Shown here: one piece after another, positions 7,863-17,893 of the stretch
Position numbering within the stretch: the first letter of the stretch is position 1
Layout of the letters: each line of letters begins with the position of its first letter
Assembly: GCF_000003605.2 (NCBI RefSeq)
Contig: NW_003130362.1
Location: forward strand, 63,295 to 84,136
Length of the DNA stretch: 20,842 nt
Reading direction: 5' to 3'
Origin: Saccoglossus kowalevskii
Taxonomy: Eukaryota > Hemichordata > Enteropneusta > Harrimaniidae
Translations under genes and position numbers: made by a program
The notes under the pieces: generated by a model
The model's database searches: none
What the model saw: the letters and a program-made list of their open reading frames with translations, nothing else
What the model was told of the DNA's origin: nothing

Positions 7863-8009
7863 CTGCAAATGGACAGCAGTTGGTATTACAGTGCACAGTC
7901 TCGTACTTATGTGGCTCATCACACACACTGAGGCAGGCACGTGACCTAGTTTTAATTCCTTCACCACAACTCTTAGTATACGGGCCCCATTCCGTCCATT
8001 TACTGAACT
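7863..8009 (-). CDS. TSP1 module 1 exon (divergent, first Cys replaced)
   Basis: This 147-nt exon has acceptor TTTCTAG (AG at 8011-8010) and donor GCAG|GTAAGC (7862-7861), phase 1 at both ends. It reads EFSKWTEWGPYTKSCGEGIK, then TRSRACLSVCDEPHKYE and ends CNTNCCPFAG. WTEWGP..KSCGEGIKTRSR is the TSP1 core, but the position usually holding the first cysteine (WGPC) is Tyr, and the first aromatic is Phe rather than Trp. Six cysteines remain, so pairing must differ from the standard module. It ends in CCPxAG like module 3 (A-type). Confidence 0.9.
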
Positions 8010-8205
8010 CTAGAAAGACAAACAGTGTATTATGGCAGCGACTTCATGGTATCATCTACAAAGTGTAAGCGGTATCAGACAAGCGAGAAGTTCCCTCTCC
8101 CAAACACAAAAGCCAGTGTTCGTAACACAACGGTAGTGTTCAAAACAGTACTGTTGTGTAAGTACCAAAACCATGGAACGGGACGCTGTTCTGAAGAGTA
8201 ATTAG

Positions 8206-8234
8206 TAACAACAACAACAGCAACAACAACAACG
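8206..8234. repeat. (AAC)n microsatellite
   Basis: TAACAACAACAACAGCAACA and onward: about nine AAC units with one AGC interruption, intronic in the TSP1 gene. Confidence 0.9.
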
Positions 8235-8551
8235 ACAATATGTAGGTATTGTTCAACTCATAACGTATGAATACCTAGTAGAATTTACATGTATTTGAAC
8301 GAGTTATATTCTCCAGATTATAGAGCAAAGCAAAGTGTTTCACAAACACATGATTAGGTTAGTGTATCACAAGTCAATACTGGCCAGTACACAAAGTAAA
8401 ATTATAATAAACATTCACGCAATGTATGTAAATACCATTTTATAATAATGATATGATCGTTATGTTTGTAAGTACGTCGAGCATAGCAGAATATTGCATT
8501 TATATAAATATTGTGCAGTGTTGCACAACGCGTCACATATGAACTGTGACT

Positions 8552-8801
8552 CCGCAGGATGAGCTAAGTGAATCCAATACAAAAACCAAGTTAAATAAAT
8601 TGGATCGAATCCTAGTTCAAAAGTCATTTTAGTGGTACCAACAAACCGAATCGAATCACCTTCACCACGTTACGGTACCCCGGGATGCCTTGTCAAATAG
8701 CTGTACTGTACGAAAACAAAAAATAAATTTACAGCAGCATCATCGAGAAAAAAAACACACACAAAAAAAACAAAAAAAACAAAAACAAAACAACAACAAT
8801 A
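8552..8801 (+). mobile_element. Candidate tRNA-derived SINE
   Basis: GGATCGAATCC (8602-8612) matches the tRNA/Pol III B-box consensus GGTTCGANTCC with one mismatch. GAGCTAAGTGAAT (8562-8574), about 38 bp upstream, loosely resembles an A box. The segment ends in an A-rich tract with CA and CAA units (8728-8801), as SINE tails often do. No clean target duplication was found and the A box is poor, so this remains tentative. Confidence 0.3.
8706..8801. repeat. A-rich low-complexity tract
   Basis: Runs of A interrupted by single C (AAAAAACACACACAAAAAAA and similar). It may be the tail of a retroposed element. Confidence 0.8.
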
Positions 8802-9432
8802 CAGCGTGACAATAACTTCAGGTATAAAGTTGTTTTAATATATCTCCGGCTAGAGTTTATAAGGACTAACCCCTAAATTGCCAAATGTCTAAATTCAAAG
8901 GATACTCAGTATTTTGGCAAAAATTAAAAATGAGTTGATCAGTGTGACAGGCAGATAGTATTTGAATCGATATTATTTCATGGAATTATATTATATAGCA
9001 GGATGGAAAGAGGCTCAACTTGCGCGCTAAACTAAAAAAAAATTTGTTAAAGATTCGGTTTGGTTTTAGCGAAAAAAACGCTTTACAACATACACGGAAC
9101 AGTCCTCATTGCAACTTATATTATCTTCAAACTGCCTTCACAACTAAGTGAATAAAGTGAAGGTAAATGATTCTCACGACAACTCTCGACTACGTATTTG
9201 TATAAAGCAGTTTCATCTGTCGTCGTACTGTTAAGATATCCCAGAATGGGAAACAATGCCATGGCTGAATATTACGCTACAAAATTTTTTTTTGTATTTT
9301 GTGCTTCTAGTGCTGCGACTCTCTCCAGGACAATGTGAAACTCATGTTTCCAGTAATGTATTGCCATATTCAGATAATAATGGCTAGTATGAGTTCTGTG
9401 GAATGAACAACTGACATTATTTTTTGACTTAC

Positions 9433-9589
9433 CAACTGAATTGGAATGCTCCGCTTTTGAGGATGACACAACTAAGGCAGCAACGGTGGTGGCTGCTACG
9501 ATCGCTATAGCAACTATTATCGTTATTGCACAAATAAGACATTGGTATTGTTTCGATATATTACGGACAGTGTCGACAATGATAGCCAT
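9433..9589 (-). CDS. TSP1 gene first coding exon: cytoplasmic tail and signal-anchor
   Basis: The exon starts at ATG 9589-9587 (context ATTATGG, with A at -3 and G at +4, a strong Kozak match). It ends at an excellent donor, GTTG|GTAAGT (GT at 9432-9431), in phase 1. An in-frame TAA lies upstream at 9637-9635, so this is the first available ATG. It encodes 52 residues: MAIIVDTVRNISKQYQ, then a hydrophobic run of about 24 residues (CLICAITIIVAIAIVAATTV and on), then SSSKAEHSNSVG. Arg9 and Lys13 ahead of the hydrophobic segment and no obvious signal-peptidase site favour a type II signal-anchor with the TSP1 modules outside. A cleaved signal peptide cannot be excluded. Its link to the TSP1 exons rests on strand, proximity and matching phase. 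Confidence 0.7.
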
Positions 9590-9639
9590 AATTTGACAAA
9601 TGATGATACAAGATATGTTTTGTGCTACTGGCAATTACT

Positions 9640-10908
9640 ACGCACTAAGTATGCTTCCTTGTCCCGGAACTATTTTAAAGGCCCAGGTATACTATAAATA
9701 CGCTCCTAAACAATAGGGATTATTTCCTTGCTTGTCACGTTGTAGTAAACAGCTCCAGCCAAGCTCCGGTAAAAACGTGTTTTCTCGAACTTACAGGTCG
9801 ATTATGTCGTGCCAAAGTGGATGCATGTGACTATGAATATCACAGCAGTGACTGTGTGTAATATTTATGACAATAAATTGTGTACGAGCTGAGATTGTGG
9901 CAGATAAAAGTAAAAAACATGAACCAGGGAAAGGGATGCGCGACTAATCTTGAATAATTACTACTGTCAATCAAAGTCACGTGATGTTGGACCGCTGAAA
10001 CAGGATGCGTCAGAGGCTATGCAAGTGATTAACACCATGCATTAGAATAGCCACACCTCCAATTCACACTTGCCCAGGGCAAGTGAATTGGGCCTTTAAC
10101 CGGTTTACACCACATTACGTACATTGTTCCGCTCTTGTAAATAAAAGAGTACCCGTCCACGATTAAAAAGCACGAATTAAAATACCCAATTTCCAATAAT
10201 AACTTAATTTCTGACCGAGACAAATCTTGTATTTGTTTCACTGTATTCCGAAAAAAATCAGTTATTTAGCATAAACATTAGTTTGAAAAATGAAAATCTC
10301 TGAATATCACAATGAAACTACACATCAAGAGTACTTTGGACAGTGAAGTACACTCTCATGTCCGGGGCGTTGTCCTACTCGCCTGATTTGGAGTTGTTAC
10401 CGATAGTTAAAGCACGGCTACAAGTGTGGTAACGATACTTATCTGTTTAGCTCGTTCAGTGGAGTAGCCATCAAAACCAGGATGTTCAAAAAATGTCCGG
10501 TTTTAAAATACTGAAGGAAACGTTATAATTTGAATCGTGTGAGAATAACCAATATTTCTGAGAAACCGTCCCCTTATTGTAAATGGGTATTGTTGAGAAC
10601 AAAGAAACCAGTTTACTGCAGCCCCTCTCGTGCTATGTGTTGTCACCGTGTAAGTGATTTGGGTCAATAGTCCGAAAACGGGGGCTTGTAATTTGGGTTC
10701 CGCTTGTGCGTGTGTGCGTGCATTATTATATTTCGAACACGCTAAGGTGGATTTCATTCAAAGTAGGTACATATACATATATACATTAATTTGAATATGG
10801 TAAATTTATTTTAAAGAATTCAGTGAAAATATTATAAAATAAAATAAATTAAATAGAAATATTATGTCTACTTTTGTATGTGGAAACTTGGCTGGATCAT
10901 AAACATCT
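9640..10908. other. 5' flank of the TSP1 gene and intergenic stretch
   Basis: No gene recognised. Minus-strand open frames at 10029-10241 and 10503-10757 have no known domain and no supporting splice sites. The TSP1-gene promoter should lie in the first few hundred bases. I see no convincing TATA box at a fixed distance. Confidence 0.5.
10060..10091. repeat. Short inverted repeat (hairpin)
   Basis: CCAATTCACACTTGCCC pairs with GGGCAAGTGAATTGG across a 1-2 base loop, apart from a two-base AC bulge in the left arm. No T-run follows, so it is not an obvious terminator. Function unknown. Confidence 0.8.
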
Positions 10909-11037
10909 TTTGTTATTCAAATAACAGCACACCTGGTAGATTCTAATTCTCCATCCAAAGTTGCAAATACCTTTGTTATGTAAATCACTAGCACACCTGG
11001 TGGATTCCACTGTCCATCCAGAGTTGAAAGTATGACA
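10909..11037. repeat. Two-copy tandem duplication, unit about 63 bp
   Basis: TTTGTTAT..CAAAT..AGCACACCTGGT.GATTC....CCATCCA.AGTTG occurs at 10909-10971 and again at 10972-11037. Read on the minus strand, each copy has a donor-like CCAG|GTGTGC, but the reading frames differ and no domain is visible. I do not call exons. Confidence 0.7.
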
Positions 11038-11039
11038 TT

Positions 11040-11348
11040 TCAATCACCTTTATGACAGTTATCCCAATGCACAGCGTTTCTTTCCATGGTTCCATGCACA
11101 TTTCTAATATGACAAAAACATAAAATAAAGGATGCTGACAAACAGAATACCACTTGAAACGACATAAAATAATGACTCGTAGTACTTATGTTGTCACGTG
11201 ATACGAAGTCAAACCTGTAAATCTTGACTTTTAACACAATTGTTAGCTTTTGTTCAGATATTCGTGCCGAGGGATAGTTTGCGATCAATGACGTAACCAT
11301 CGCATCGCACACTACATTATATCCGATGTCGATGCGTATGACGTTCAT
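11040..11348 (-). CDS. Hypothetical open frame with an internal signal-peptide-like segment
   Basis: A 102-codon ATG-started minus-strand frame. An internal Met at residue 62 begins MSFQVVFCLSASFILCFCHI, which looks like a secretion signal. The frame ends CHKGD with a possible phase-1 donor, AAAG|GTGATT, near the end. Phase 1 would fit the TSP1 exons further left, so it could be an alternative first exon of that gene. Against this, the internal Met has a weak start context, no homology is recognised, and the first 61 residues look random. Low confidence as a real exon. Confidence 0.15.
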   Translation of the reverse strand: MNVIRIDIGYNVVCDAMVTSLIANYPSARISEQKLTIVLKVKIYRFDFVSRDNISTTSHYFMSFQVVFCLSASFILCFCHIRNVHGTMERNAVHWDNCHKGD

Positions 11349-12580
11349 TTTTAAAATAAAAGATATTTTTTATAATTTTTATCATTTTCGCAATTCAATT
11401 TCGTACTGTACAACGCAAACTGTTTCTTTCCCATATATTCAAGATACTAACTGAAGGAAGTTAACAGGTAGAATGCTTAACTTTGTATGCCGCTAATTTT
11501 ATTTCTCAAATATATTTTTAATTCAGAGAACTCTTATACAATATGCCACTTCCTATAATGACTTCCAATGACTGAAACATAAAAAGGACTGTTCTATGAA
11601 AAGGGAGTGAAATAACTCACCGTCACACAGTAATGTGAGCTTTAACTACTTTATTGCATAACATCTAGGATATCCGAATTGACGGTAGTCAAATTTACAA
11701 GAGAAAAATGTTGTCCTCACTCAGATAACTCTTGGGGCTGTCTTCTTATCTCCCCTTCTAACCTAGCTACCTTTATGATACCGTATGTGCTCTTGTGTAG
11801 TCTTGGCCGACAGGCTTCAATTAAAATACGTTAGTTTCGTCTCTAGGTTGTTGGACGCATTCAATAACGAGTCACAGTATTCTGGTAGGATGTGGAGTCA
11901 TTAAACATTCGTTAGACCCCAAGATATAAGTGTTCTTGTGTCAGAGCACTCAACATAGCTTGGTCTCATTTATCGAGATTCTCAGTGAATCAGTCAGTGT
12001 ATTGTCCATAAATGTTGTGTGGCGGACGGGACTTTGCCGTAGGTGGCGTCCTGCAGAGACATCTATGATACGACGCTCATGTTTACTTCAATGGTCTAGG
12101 CACTCCAGGTTTCGAGTTAAGAAATGGGATGCTGAGTCAATTGGACAACTGCCTATAAAATCGAGCTCTTACAGTTTTTTATTAGATTATTAGCCAGACG
12201 CCAATAAATATATTTGAGGGATCTATTATATACACGGGACTGGCTTTAAGAACACATGGAACAAGTAACAAAATTAATTATCAGCAATGAAAATCCAGTT
12301 ACATTGGGAACTTGTCAGCAGTGAGGTAGCCTAGTCAGAAACTGCATTTCCGCGTTATGCGTCATGACTAACAGCCAGAAAAACAAAAATCTACAAACAT
12401 AATCATCTATTAGTCATTACATAAAAAAATAATTTGCAGATGACTGAACTAACATACTTAAATTTACGAGATGTTAAATAAATGGCTCTAGATGTGTCGA
12501 AAATATTGTTTCTATTTTCTTGATTTTTAATAATTTTGTTCGATAACTGTTGCTGAGACACCATGAGTACATCGAGGTCC
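11349..12580. other. Intergenic stretch, nothing recognised
   Basis: AT-rich sequence with one 87-codon plus-strand open frame (11930-12193) lacking any domain or splice context. I see no RNA gene, transposase or clear repeat. Confidence 0.5.
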
Positions 12581-12891
12581 TATCAGGGGTAAATCTTCTC
12601 CTCTAGGGTTCTCCACACGTGTCAGGGGGGAATCTCGTCTCGGCTCTATATCGCGTCCCTTTGAGGTATGGGATCGGCAATGTCACTTAACATTACAGTC
12701 AAATAAGACGCACACAACAAATTATGTTTCAACTCTCGTCTTAGTCGGACAGTCAAATACTCTATAAGACACAGCGCCTTGGGGGAAAAGTCCCCAAGGC
12801 TATCGCAAGGCAGACCCAAGACTAGCCCAAGACTGGACTGCCTCAAGGCTCGCCCCAAGACTCTCCGAGACTCTCTCTGTTCTTGTGTGCT
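12581..12891. repeat. Long direct repeat, copy 1 (about 311 bp)
   Basis: From TATCAGGGGTAAATCTTCTC to TCTTGTGTGCT this copy matches 16098-16406 closely in the same orientation. The match covers the TATCGCGTCCC, TTAGTCGGACAGTC and repeated CCAAGACT motifs. A strong hairpin CCTTGGGG..CCCCAAGG (12777-12800) is kept in both copies. On the minus strand just outside this copy (12945-13000) are ATTGGCTG and GGCCACGCC, CCAAT- and GC-box-like. The element class is unknown. The ends are not TG..CA, which argues against simple LTRs. Confidence 0.85.
12777..12800. repeat. Conserved hairpin inside the direct repeat
   Basis: CCTTGGGGGAAAAGTCCCCA followed by AGG forms an 8-9 bp GC-rich stem with an A-rich loop. 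The second copy near 16295-16315 keeps the GGGG-AAAAGT-CCCC core. It may be a structured RNA element of the repeat's transcript (inference). Confidence 0.7.
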
Positions 12892-14225
12892 CACCAAGAC
12901 CAACTAAAACTCTCTATTCATTTTCAAAACCTTAACCAATTACAAAGCAGTAAAAAGACTCTAAGGCGTGGCCTTCAATCATACAGCCAATCACATTAAG
13001 TACTGAACACATCATATCTTTTGATTAATCGTTCTCTACATTAATAACTGCGAATACCAACTGTCAGAAATAGTAGTCCGAATAGCGATGGTTAGAGTAA
13101 TTAGTTCCAAATCACTGAGCCAATTTCCATGCAGGACCTCACATAGGCCTAAACGATGACAGACATTGTCATATTATGGGTGGCACTGGAATTACAGGTG
13201 CCCACATAGCTGATGTGGAAGCTGTATTAGGCATTGTTGTGCTAATGAGTAGGGCTTTGTTTTAGCCAGTACAGTGTAGTGCTGTTAGAAGCACACTTCG
13301 TTTTTGACTTTGAAGGAGCAACAAGTCAGGTTACTCTGCTCAGTGGGTTAGAAGAAATTTCGCACCATAGCTTTTCTTGGCAGTCGATGTATCCATATAT
13401 TGGTGTATTGCGCTCTAGTGCTCTCTGAGCCATTTTTCTGCTATTCGAGTGGAAGTAAGTTCAGTACTTCCAAAAAGCAGTGTTGTGTCAATTTGACACA
13501 GGCAGCGTGGCTGAGTGCTGGGTGTGACCAGCGTGGTGGTGTGGTGTTGCTGGGGATAACTCGAGGTGGGGTTTAGTGGGACCGGCCTCTAGACTGAGCG
13601 TGAAGTGTGTGAAAGAATTCTCGTGTACGTAATTAATTTCATATTGTGCATATATTTTGTGTAAATTTAGTTGCACGTAAAAGATTGTAAAATACGATTC
13701 TTTTCGCGGCCAATTGTCTAGTGTGAACAAGTGTATTGCTGTGCTACTTGTATTGTAACCATATAATTCTGTACATATTGGGACTGAGAGGCAACATTTC
13801 ATAAGTTATATTTCGTAATCTGTTAAACAAAACGATTGTAATACTATGTAGTTTCTAGTTTTATTATTGTACTTATGACAAGGTAATTATATTTTCAAAT
13901 GAGGACTGTCGGCGTTTGTATAGTCGCCAAACTGTCATCTCTAGTCACTTTTGTTGATTTCCTTATCCAGCCATTAGATTAAAGACTTCCAACTAACCAG
14001 CCAGTGACTTAAAGTCCGGTATTGTTGACTCCCTGGATGTAAGAAGACTACAGTTCCCAGACTACCCTGTATGGAACTCATCATATGCTCTGGATCGTCG
14101 ACTCTACGTCAATCTGTATAGGAGTTTGATCAGCATTGAAACTGTTTCGCTGTGAATGTGATACATAGCTAAGTGACATATCTGCATTGCGTTAACAGTA
14201 ACCACTAGTCATAGAGAGTGAACAT
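12892..14225. other. Region between the direct repeats, left part: no gene
   Basis: No reverse transcriptase, integrase or other domain appears in any frame. A short perfect palindrome TGTGTCAATTTGACACA lies at about 13484-13500. The 104-codon minus-strand open frame at 13488-13802 ends in a His/Thr/Pro-rich stretch without known homology and is probably chance. Confidence 0.5.
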
Positions 14226-14327
14226 TGTACTGCTGTACTTGTTACCAGAACTGATATTATATAAATTAATTGTACTGCTATATTCATTACCAGAGCTGAC
14301 ATCGTATAAATTAGTTGTGCTGCTGTA
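14226..14327. repeat. 45-bp tandem repeat, about 2.3 copies
   Basis: TGTACTGCT..T..TTACCAGA.CTGA.AT..TATAAATTA occurs at 14226-14270 and 14271-14315. A third partial copy starts at 14316 (TGTGCTGCTGTAC). Confidence 0.85.
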
Positions 14328-16097
14328 CAAATGAATTTCTGTATGTTATTATAAAAGGTTACATTTAGTAGTGTTGGGGCTTTAACTTGTGCGCATAAGT
14401 ATAGATGTAAAACGTGTTATGATATCGATATTCTGTTGATTAAATTGATTTATTTGTTAATTTAATATGCACTAGGACTTGTGTAGTTTCTCCTCATACC
14501 CGACCACGGATCTCTTGCCTCTTAGGCCGACAACGATTTGCTATTTGGTATTTAGGGTGGCTGATTCCCAGCACCTGACAGACATAACACAGCCATTCGT
14601 TAGTAATCAACTAAATGAGTCGATCAACGGATACGCAAAAACAAATTCATCACACATCCCTTCACTCAAACTGAGCCATGCCTCCCGGAATAACACGTTC
14701 ATAAATCAAAGATACCGTCCTCTATTCATCGTCATACGGGTTAAATACAATACTAATAAAAGGTATAAATCAAAAGAGTAAAACACACTGATTAAGTACA
14801 ATGATTATAAAGTCTGAATATCAACGGTTATAAATCAAAAACAAGGGAAAGGCTACCAATTGACTCGCTTTTCTCAAACAGTCCACCGAGGGGTAACCCT
14901 TCGCTGCACTGTCTCTCGTTACTAAGGTTACAAACTCCATATCAAAAGGTCAAAAAAACTAAGGCGTGGCGGTGTAACCATGTGAACAGCTAATCGCGGC
15001 CGTCGACAGCATGATCACGTGATTACCAGGGATGCGTCTCTCGGTTAAAGCATTGCAAAGCGGTAACTAATAAACAATGAATAAACAAGCTATTAATCAA
15101 AGTCCTGTCATATACGCTTATAAACTTCAACTGAACTCACAAGTCGTTAATCTAATCCTCTGGCAAAAAGACGGGAAAAGCTAAAACGATAGACACTACT
15201 AAGTTACACATGTCAATCATGAACAAAAGCTTATGATATCAAACAATACATATATAAGCACACCACACTCTAATTCAAAAAGACATCAAAAGACGTTACA
15301 AAGGTGCTCTCAACTCAAAAAGCGTCAGAAGTATTCCGGAAACAACACGTAAACAAAAACAATTCTTAAAACGTCGATATCTCTGTACATCGACAAATCT
15401 TAAAACTCTTAAAAAAACGTGAGGCATCATTCCTCCCATCAAATTCCTTACTCATAAACTCATTAAACCTTCATAAAACTTCACAAAACTCAAAACACTG
15501 TGTTGCAAATACTTGTCCACTGAGGCGCGCTTAAATTGTTATAAAGGACCTCGCACGTCACTAAATATCATTCCAAAACTAAGATCTGGGCGCTTACATA
15601 ACATACAATGCAACATCACAAAAAAAAACGTTCAAAGAAACGATAGGAAAAGCAAGCAAAACGTTACATACTGAACAATAGTGTTGGGATTCTGGAAAAG
15701 AGTTCAACATCTTGAGTTACAGTGTCAGTTACAGTGTCCAGCGAGCGATTCTCTACACACTACACAAATAGCTAAAGTTCTAACTCAAAGTCTCTATATA
15801 GCGTCTCTTCTCTTTTCGTCACGTTAGTACAGATCGTTCTTTATCATCTTGCGTTCGATGTCTTCCACTACACAAGTCTTATTCGATACTCGTCCTTTGT
15901 AAGTGGTTCTGAAATCTTCATGTCTTCAGCATTGTACATCGGTGCCATACTGCTAATGGTGTTAGTCGTCAAGCGTGGTTTCGTCTCTGCCATCGAGCTG
16001 CTAGTTCAGTTCGCAAGAAAGACACACCTTTGCCATTTCACTTTTCTTCACAGGATCTCAATATGCGTAAGACGCAATGCCCTGATTCTCCACCATG
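14328..16097. other. Region between the direct repeats, right part: no gene
   Basis: An A-rich stretch with short motifs such as TATAAATCAAA (three times near 14763-14840) and a tandem AGTTACAGTGTC (15714-15738). AAGGCGTGGC near 14960 recalls AAGGCGTGGC near 12963, but the flanks differ too much to call a repeat. The 100-codon plus-strand frame at 14479-14781 has no recognised domain. Confidence 0.5.
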
Positions 16098-16406
16098 TAT
16101 CAGGGGTAAATCTTCTCCTCTAGGGTTCTCCACACGTGTTAGGGGGGAATATCGTCTTGGCTCTATATCGCGTCCCCTTGAGGTATGGGATCGGGAAAGT
16201 CACTTAACATTACAGTCAAATAAGACGCACACAACAAATTACGTTTCAACTCTCGTCTTAGTCGGACAGTCGAGTACTCTATAAGACACAGCGCCCTGGG
16301 GAAAAGTCCCCAAGACTATCGCAAGGCTGACCAAGACTAGCCCAAGACTGGACTGCCTCAAGGCTCGCCCCAAGACTCTCCTAGACTCTCTCTGTTCTTG
16401 TGTGCT
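16098..16406. repeat. Long direct repeat, copy 2 (about 309 bp)
   Basis: Second copy of the repeat at 12581-12891, same orientation, 3517 bp downstream, with scattered substitutions and small indels. Just before it, CACCATG is shared with the first copy, in which about 15 extra bases separate CACCATG from TATCAGG. Beyond TGTGTGCT the two copies diverge at once. Confidence 0.85.
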
Positions 16407-16897
16407 TGTATGTATTCACACGTTTCTAATCGATCCGAAGATGCGACATCACTTAACCTCAGATTCTTTTTTTTTTTTTGGAAAAAATGTCCATGAAAAA
16501 AACAACAACTATGTTTAAAGAGAAACGTCGACAACGTAAACCAGGCGCAACACTTTTGATAGAAATAGATTCCGGACCAGCCCATGATCACCGAGGCGTA
16601 TTTCAGAAGAGAGAGAGAAAGACGTCCAGCAAGTGTTTCAAATGAGTTGATTTTTTTGCGATCCTGATTATCGTTTTATAGAGACCATTTAGTCCCTGCT
16701 AAGTAAAAGGTAGTAATAATTTTGACAATGACACGAAAACAAAGCGTCGGACAAACAGGAAATTACACAGCCCTTACACACTGCTGATTGTTTTCATTTT
16801 CGCAGGCTAAAAGTTTCTGAATTGTTTGTTTTTTTGTGTTGAATGTCGAATTCACACCTCTGTTCTGTTCTGCCGAGAGGGGCCTTCCTGCTTCCTA
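16407..16897. other. Intergenic stretch, nothing recognised
   Basis: Contains a run of about 14 T near 16468-16481 and no credible coding frame. A 77-codon minus-strand frame at 16358-16591 overlaps the direct repeat and has no known domain. Confidence 0.5.
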
Positions 16898-16972
16898 CTT
16901 CGCAGTTCCAACTTCCGAGTTCCGACTTCAAACTTCCGAGTTCCGACTTCTAACTTCCGAGTTCAAACTTTC
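16898..16972. repeat. Minisatellite, CTTCCGAGTTCCGACTTC type
   Basis: About four units of roughly 20 bp (AACTTCCGAGTTCCGACTTC). A related, longer array in the same orientation lies at 19690-19925. Confidence 0.85.
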
Positions 16973-17056
16973 ATGGAGAGCAAAGCATTATGGAACACAT
17001 GCACGTGCGTGGGTGGCTAACAACATTGCCGTCAGCAGCCAGACAAGTTGTGCTGG
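16973..17056 (+). other. Weak candidate 5' exon
   Basis: A good donor, GCTGG|GTAAGTTT, at 17057 follows an ATG-containing stretch (ATGGAACACATGCACGTGCG). It could be an upstream exon of the plus-strand integrase-like gene 3 kb further on. No acceptor-donor chain connects the two, and there is no homology evidence. Confidence 0.12.
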
Positions 17057-17893
17057 GTAAGTTTATTATTCATAAATTATTTAATAATATGTTGACATGT
17101 AAGGTACCGTCATCTGTAGTGATAAAACTTCATAGTAGTTTCTATATTTGTGCACAGAATGTTATACCAAATTGTTTTGCAGAGGTTATGAGGTGAGATC
17201 AGCGCCAACATTATTTATATTTTTATATTATCTTTGCATTGGGTAGACAAAGCTTGTCGTATTTATATTGTCTTTGCATTTGATTATATTCTCCCTTGGA
17301 AAAAGAGACCTGGTAATATTCTACCTTTGAACAAGTCCCTACCTACCTGGAAACAAGTCGTCTGATTGTGTGCCCTGAATATATTCTAGTTTGCGACAAG
17401 TCCCCTGATAATTTCTTTATTCTTGTGAGTCAAATATAAGTGAAAACTGCTACCCACACAGATTGATCATCAGTCTCACCTATACTTGACGGACACTGGC
17501 ATTCACTTATTTTCGGTCATGCAGTATGGAGAAAGTGCTAGGAACATTGGTTCCACTAATAGTATGACATTAATATTTAAGCGAAGATCTGATCCCACAT
17601 AATAGGCACTCCCTTTGTATCCGGCCTACAAACTAAGTTCACTTTGTTTATTTGTACCTCTATGGTATGAGATACCATAATTTGTTGGTGTGCTCTAAAA
17701 CAGTTATTGCGGTGACCTTCAAATCCAAGATGGCGTCCAAGATGGCGACCAAGCCTGTACAACCTAATATAGCTGGTTCCATTTGCGATAGAATATTTGT
17801 GAAAGTGGCTAAATATACGTTTTTGTGAACGAAAATTTTCACGAATAACATTCCATGACGATAAAAGTATTGCTTCTTATCTTAACCACGTTT

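Larger units (their letters stand above)
8010..9432 (-). other. First intron of the TSP1 gene
   Basis: A 1.4-kb gap between the membrane-anchor exon and the first TSP1 exon. I searched it on the minus strand for further WxxW/CSxxCG exons and found none. It holds an AAC microsatellite, a SINE-like segment and an A/C-rich tract, listed separately. Confidence 0.7.
6178..9589 (-). other. Gene span: four-TSP1-module membrane protein, five exons
   Basis: Five minus-strand exons (9433-9589, 7863-8009, 7439-7600, 6946-7065, 6178-6422) join in phase 1 throughout into an open frame of 276 codons plus stop. The predicted protein has 17 cytoplasmic residues, one membrane segment, a short stalk and four thrombospondin type-1 modules. 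TSP1 modules are extracellular, disulphide-rich and often C-mannosylated on WxxW; they bind glycosaminoglycans or matrix and cell-surface partners. The symmetric phase-1 exons are the classic mark of a module spread by exon shuffling. An in-frame stop lies just upstream of the start codon, so the 5' end is probably complete. The exact orthologue is not recognised; many invertebrate TSP1 proteins share this domain. Confidence 0.85.

Noticed and set aside
7880-8068. 62-codon plus-strand open frame
   Set aside because: Antisense of TSP1 module 1 exon.
8602-8612. True tRNA gene
   Set aside because: Only the B-box resembles a tRNA; no acceptor stem, anticodon arm or D-arm can be folded around it.
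9590-9634. Upstream extension of the membrane-anchor exon
   Set aside because: It would have to start at TTG at 9634; the first real in-frame ATG is at 9589 with a strong start context, and TAA precedes the TTG.
10909-11037. Two short duplicated exons of the TSP1 gene (a DGQW-like peptide before GTGTGC donors)
   Set aside because: The frames of the two copies differ, no acceptor with a pyrimidine tract precedes them and no cysteine pattern follows.
13488-13802. 104-codon minus-strand open frame
   Set aside because: No homology recognised; mixed hydrophobic and His/Pro-rich stretches with no conserved pattern.
14479-14781. 100-codon plus-strand open frame
   Set aside because: No recognised domain, no splice or promoter support, low complexity toward its end; length is within chance for this much sequence.
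12581-16406. LTR retrotransposon with 310-bp LTRs
   Set aside because: The repeats do not end in TG..CA, no primer-binding site is evident next to them, and no gag, protease, reverse transcriptase or integrase motif occurs in the 3.2 kb between.
17183-17192. 10-nt microexon between TTGTTTTGCAG and GTGAGA
   Set aside because: Good-looking splice signals but nothing to connect on either side and no coding support.
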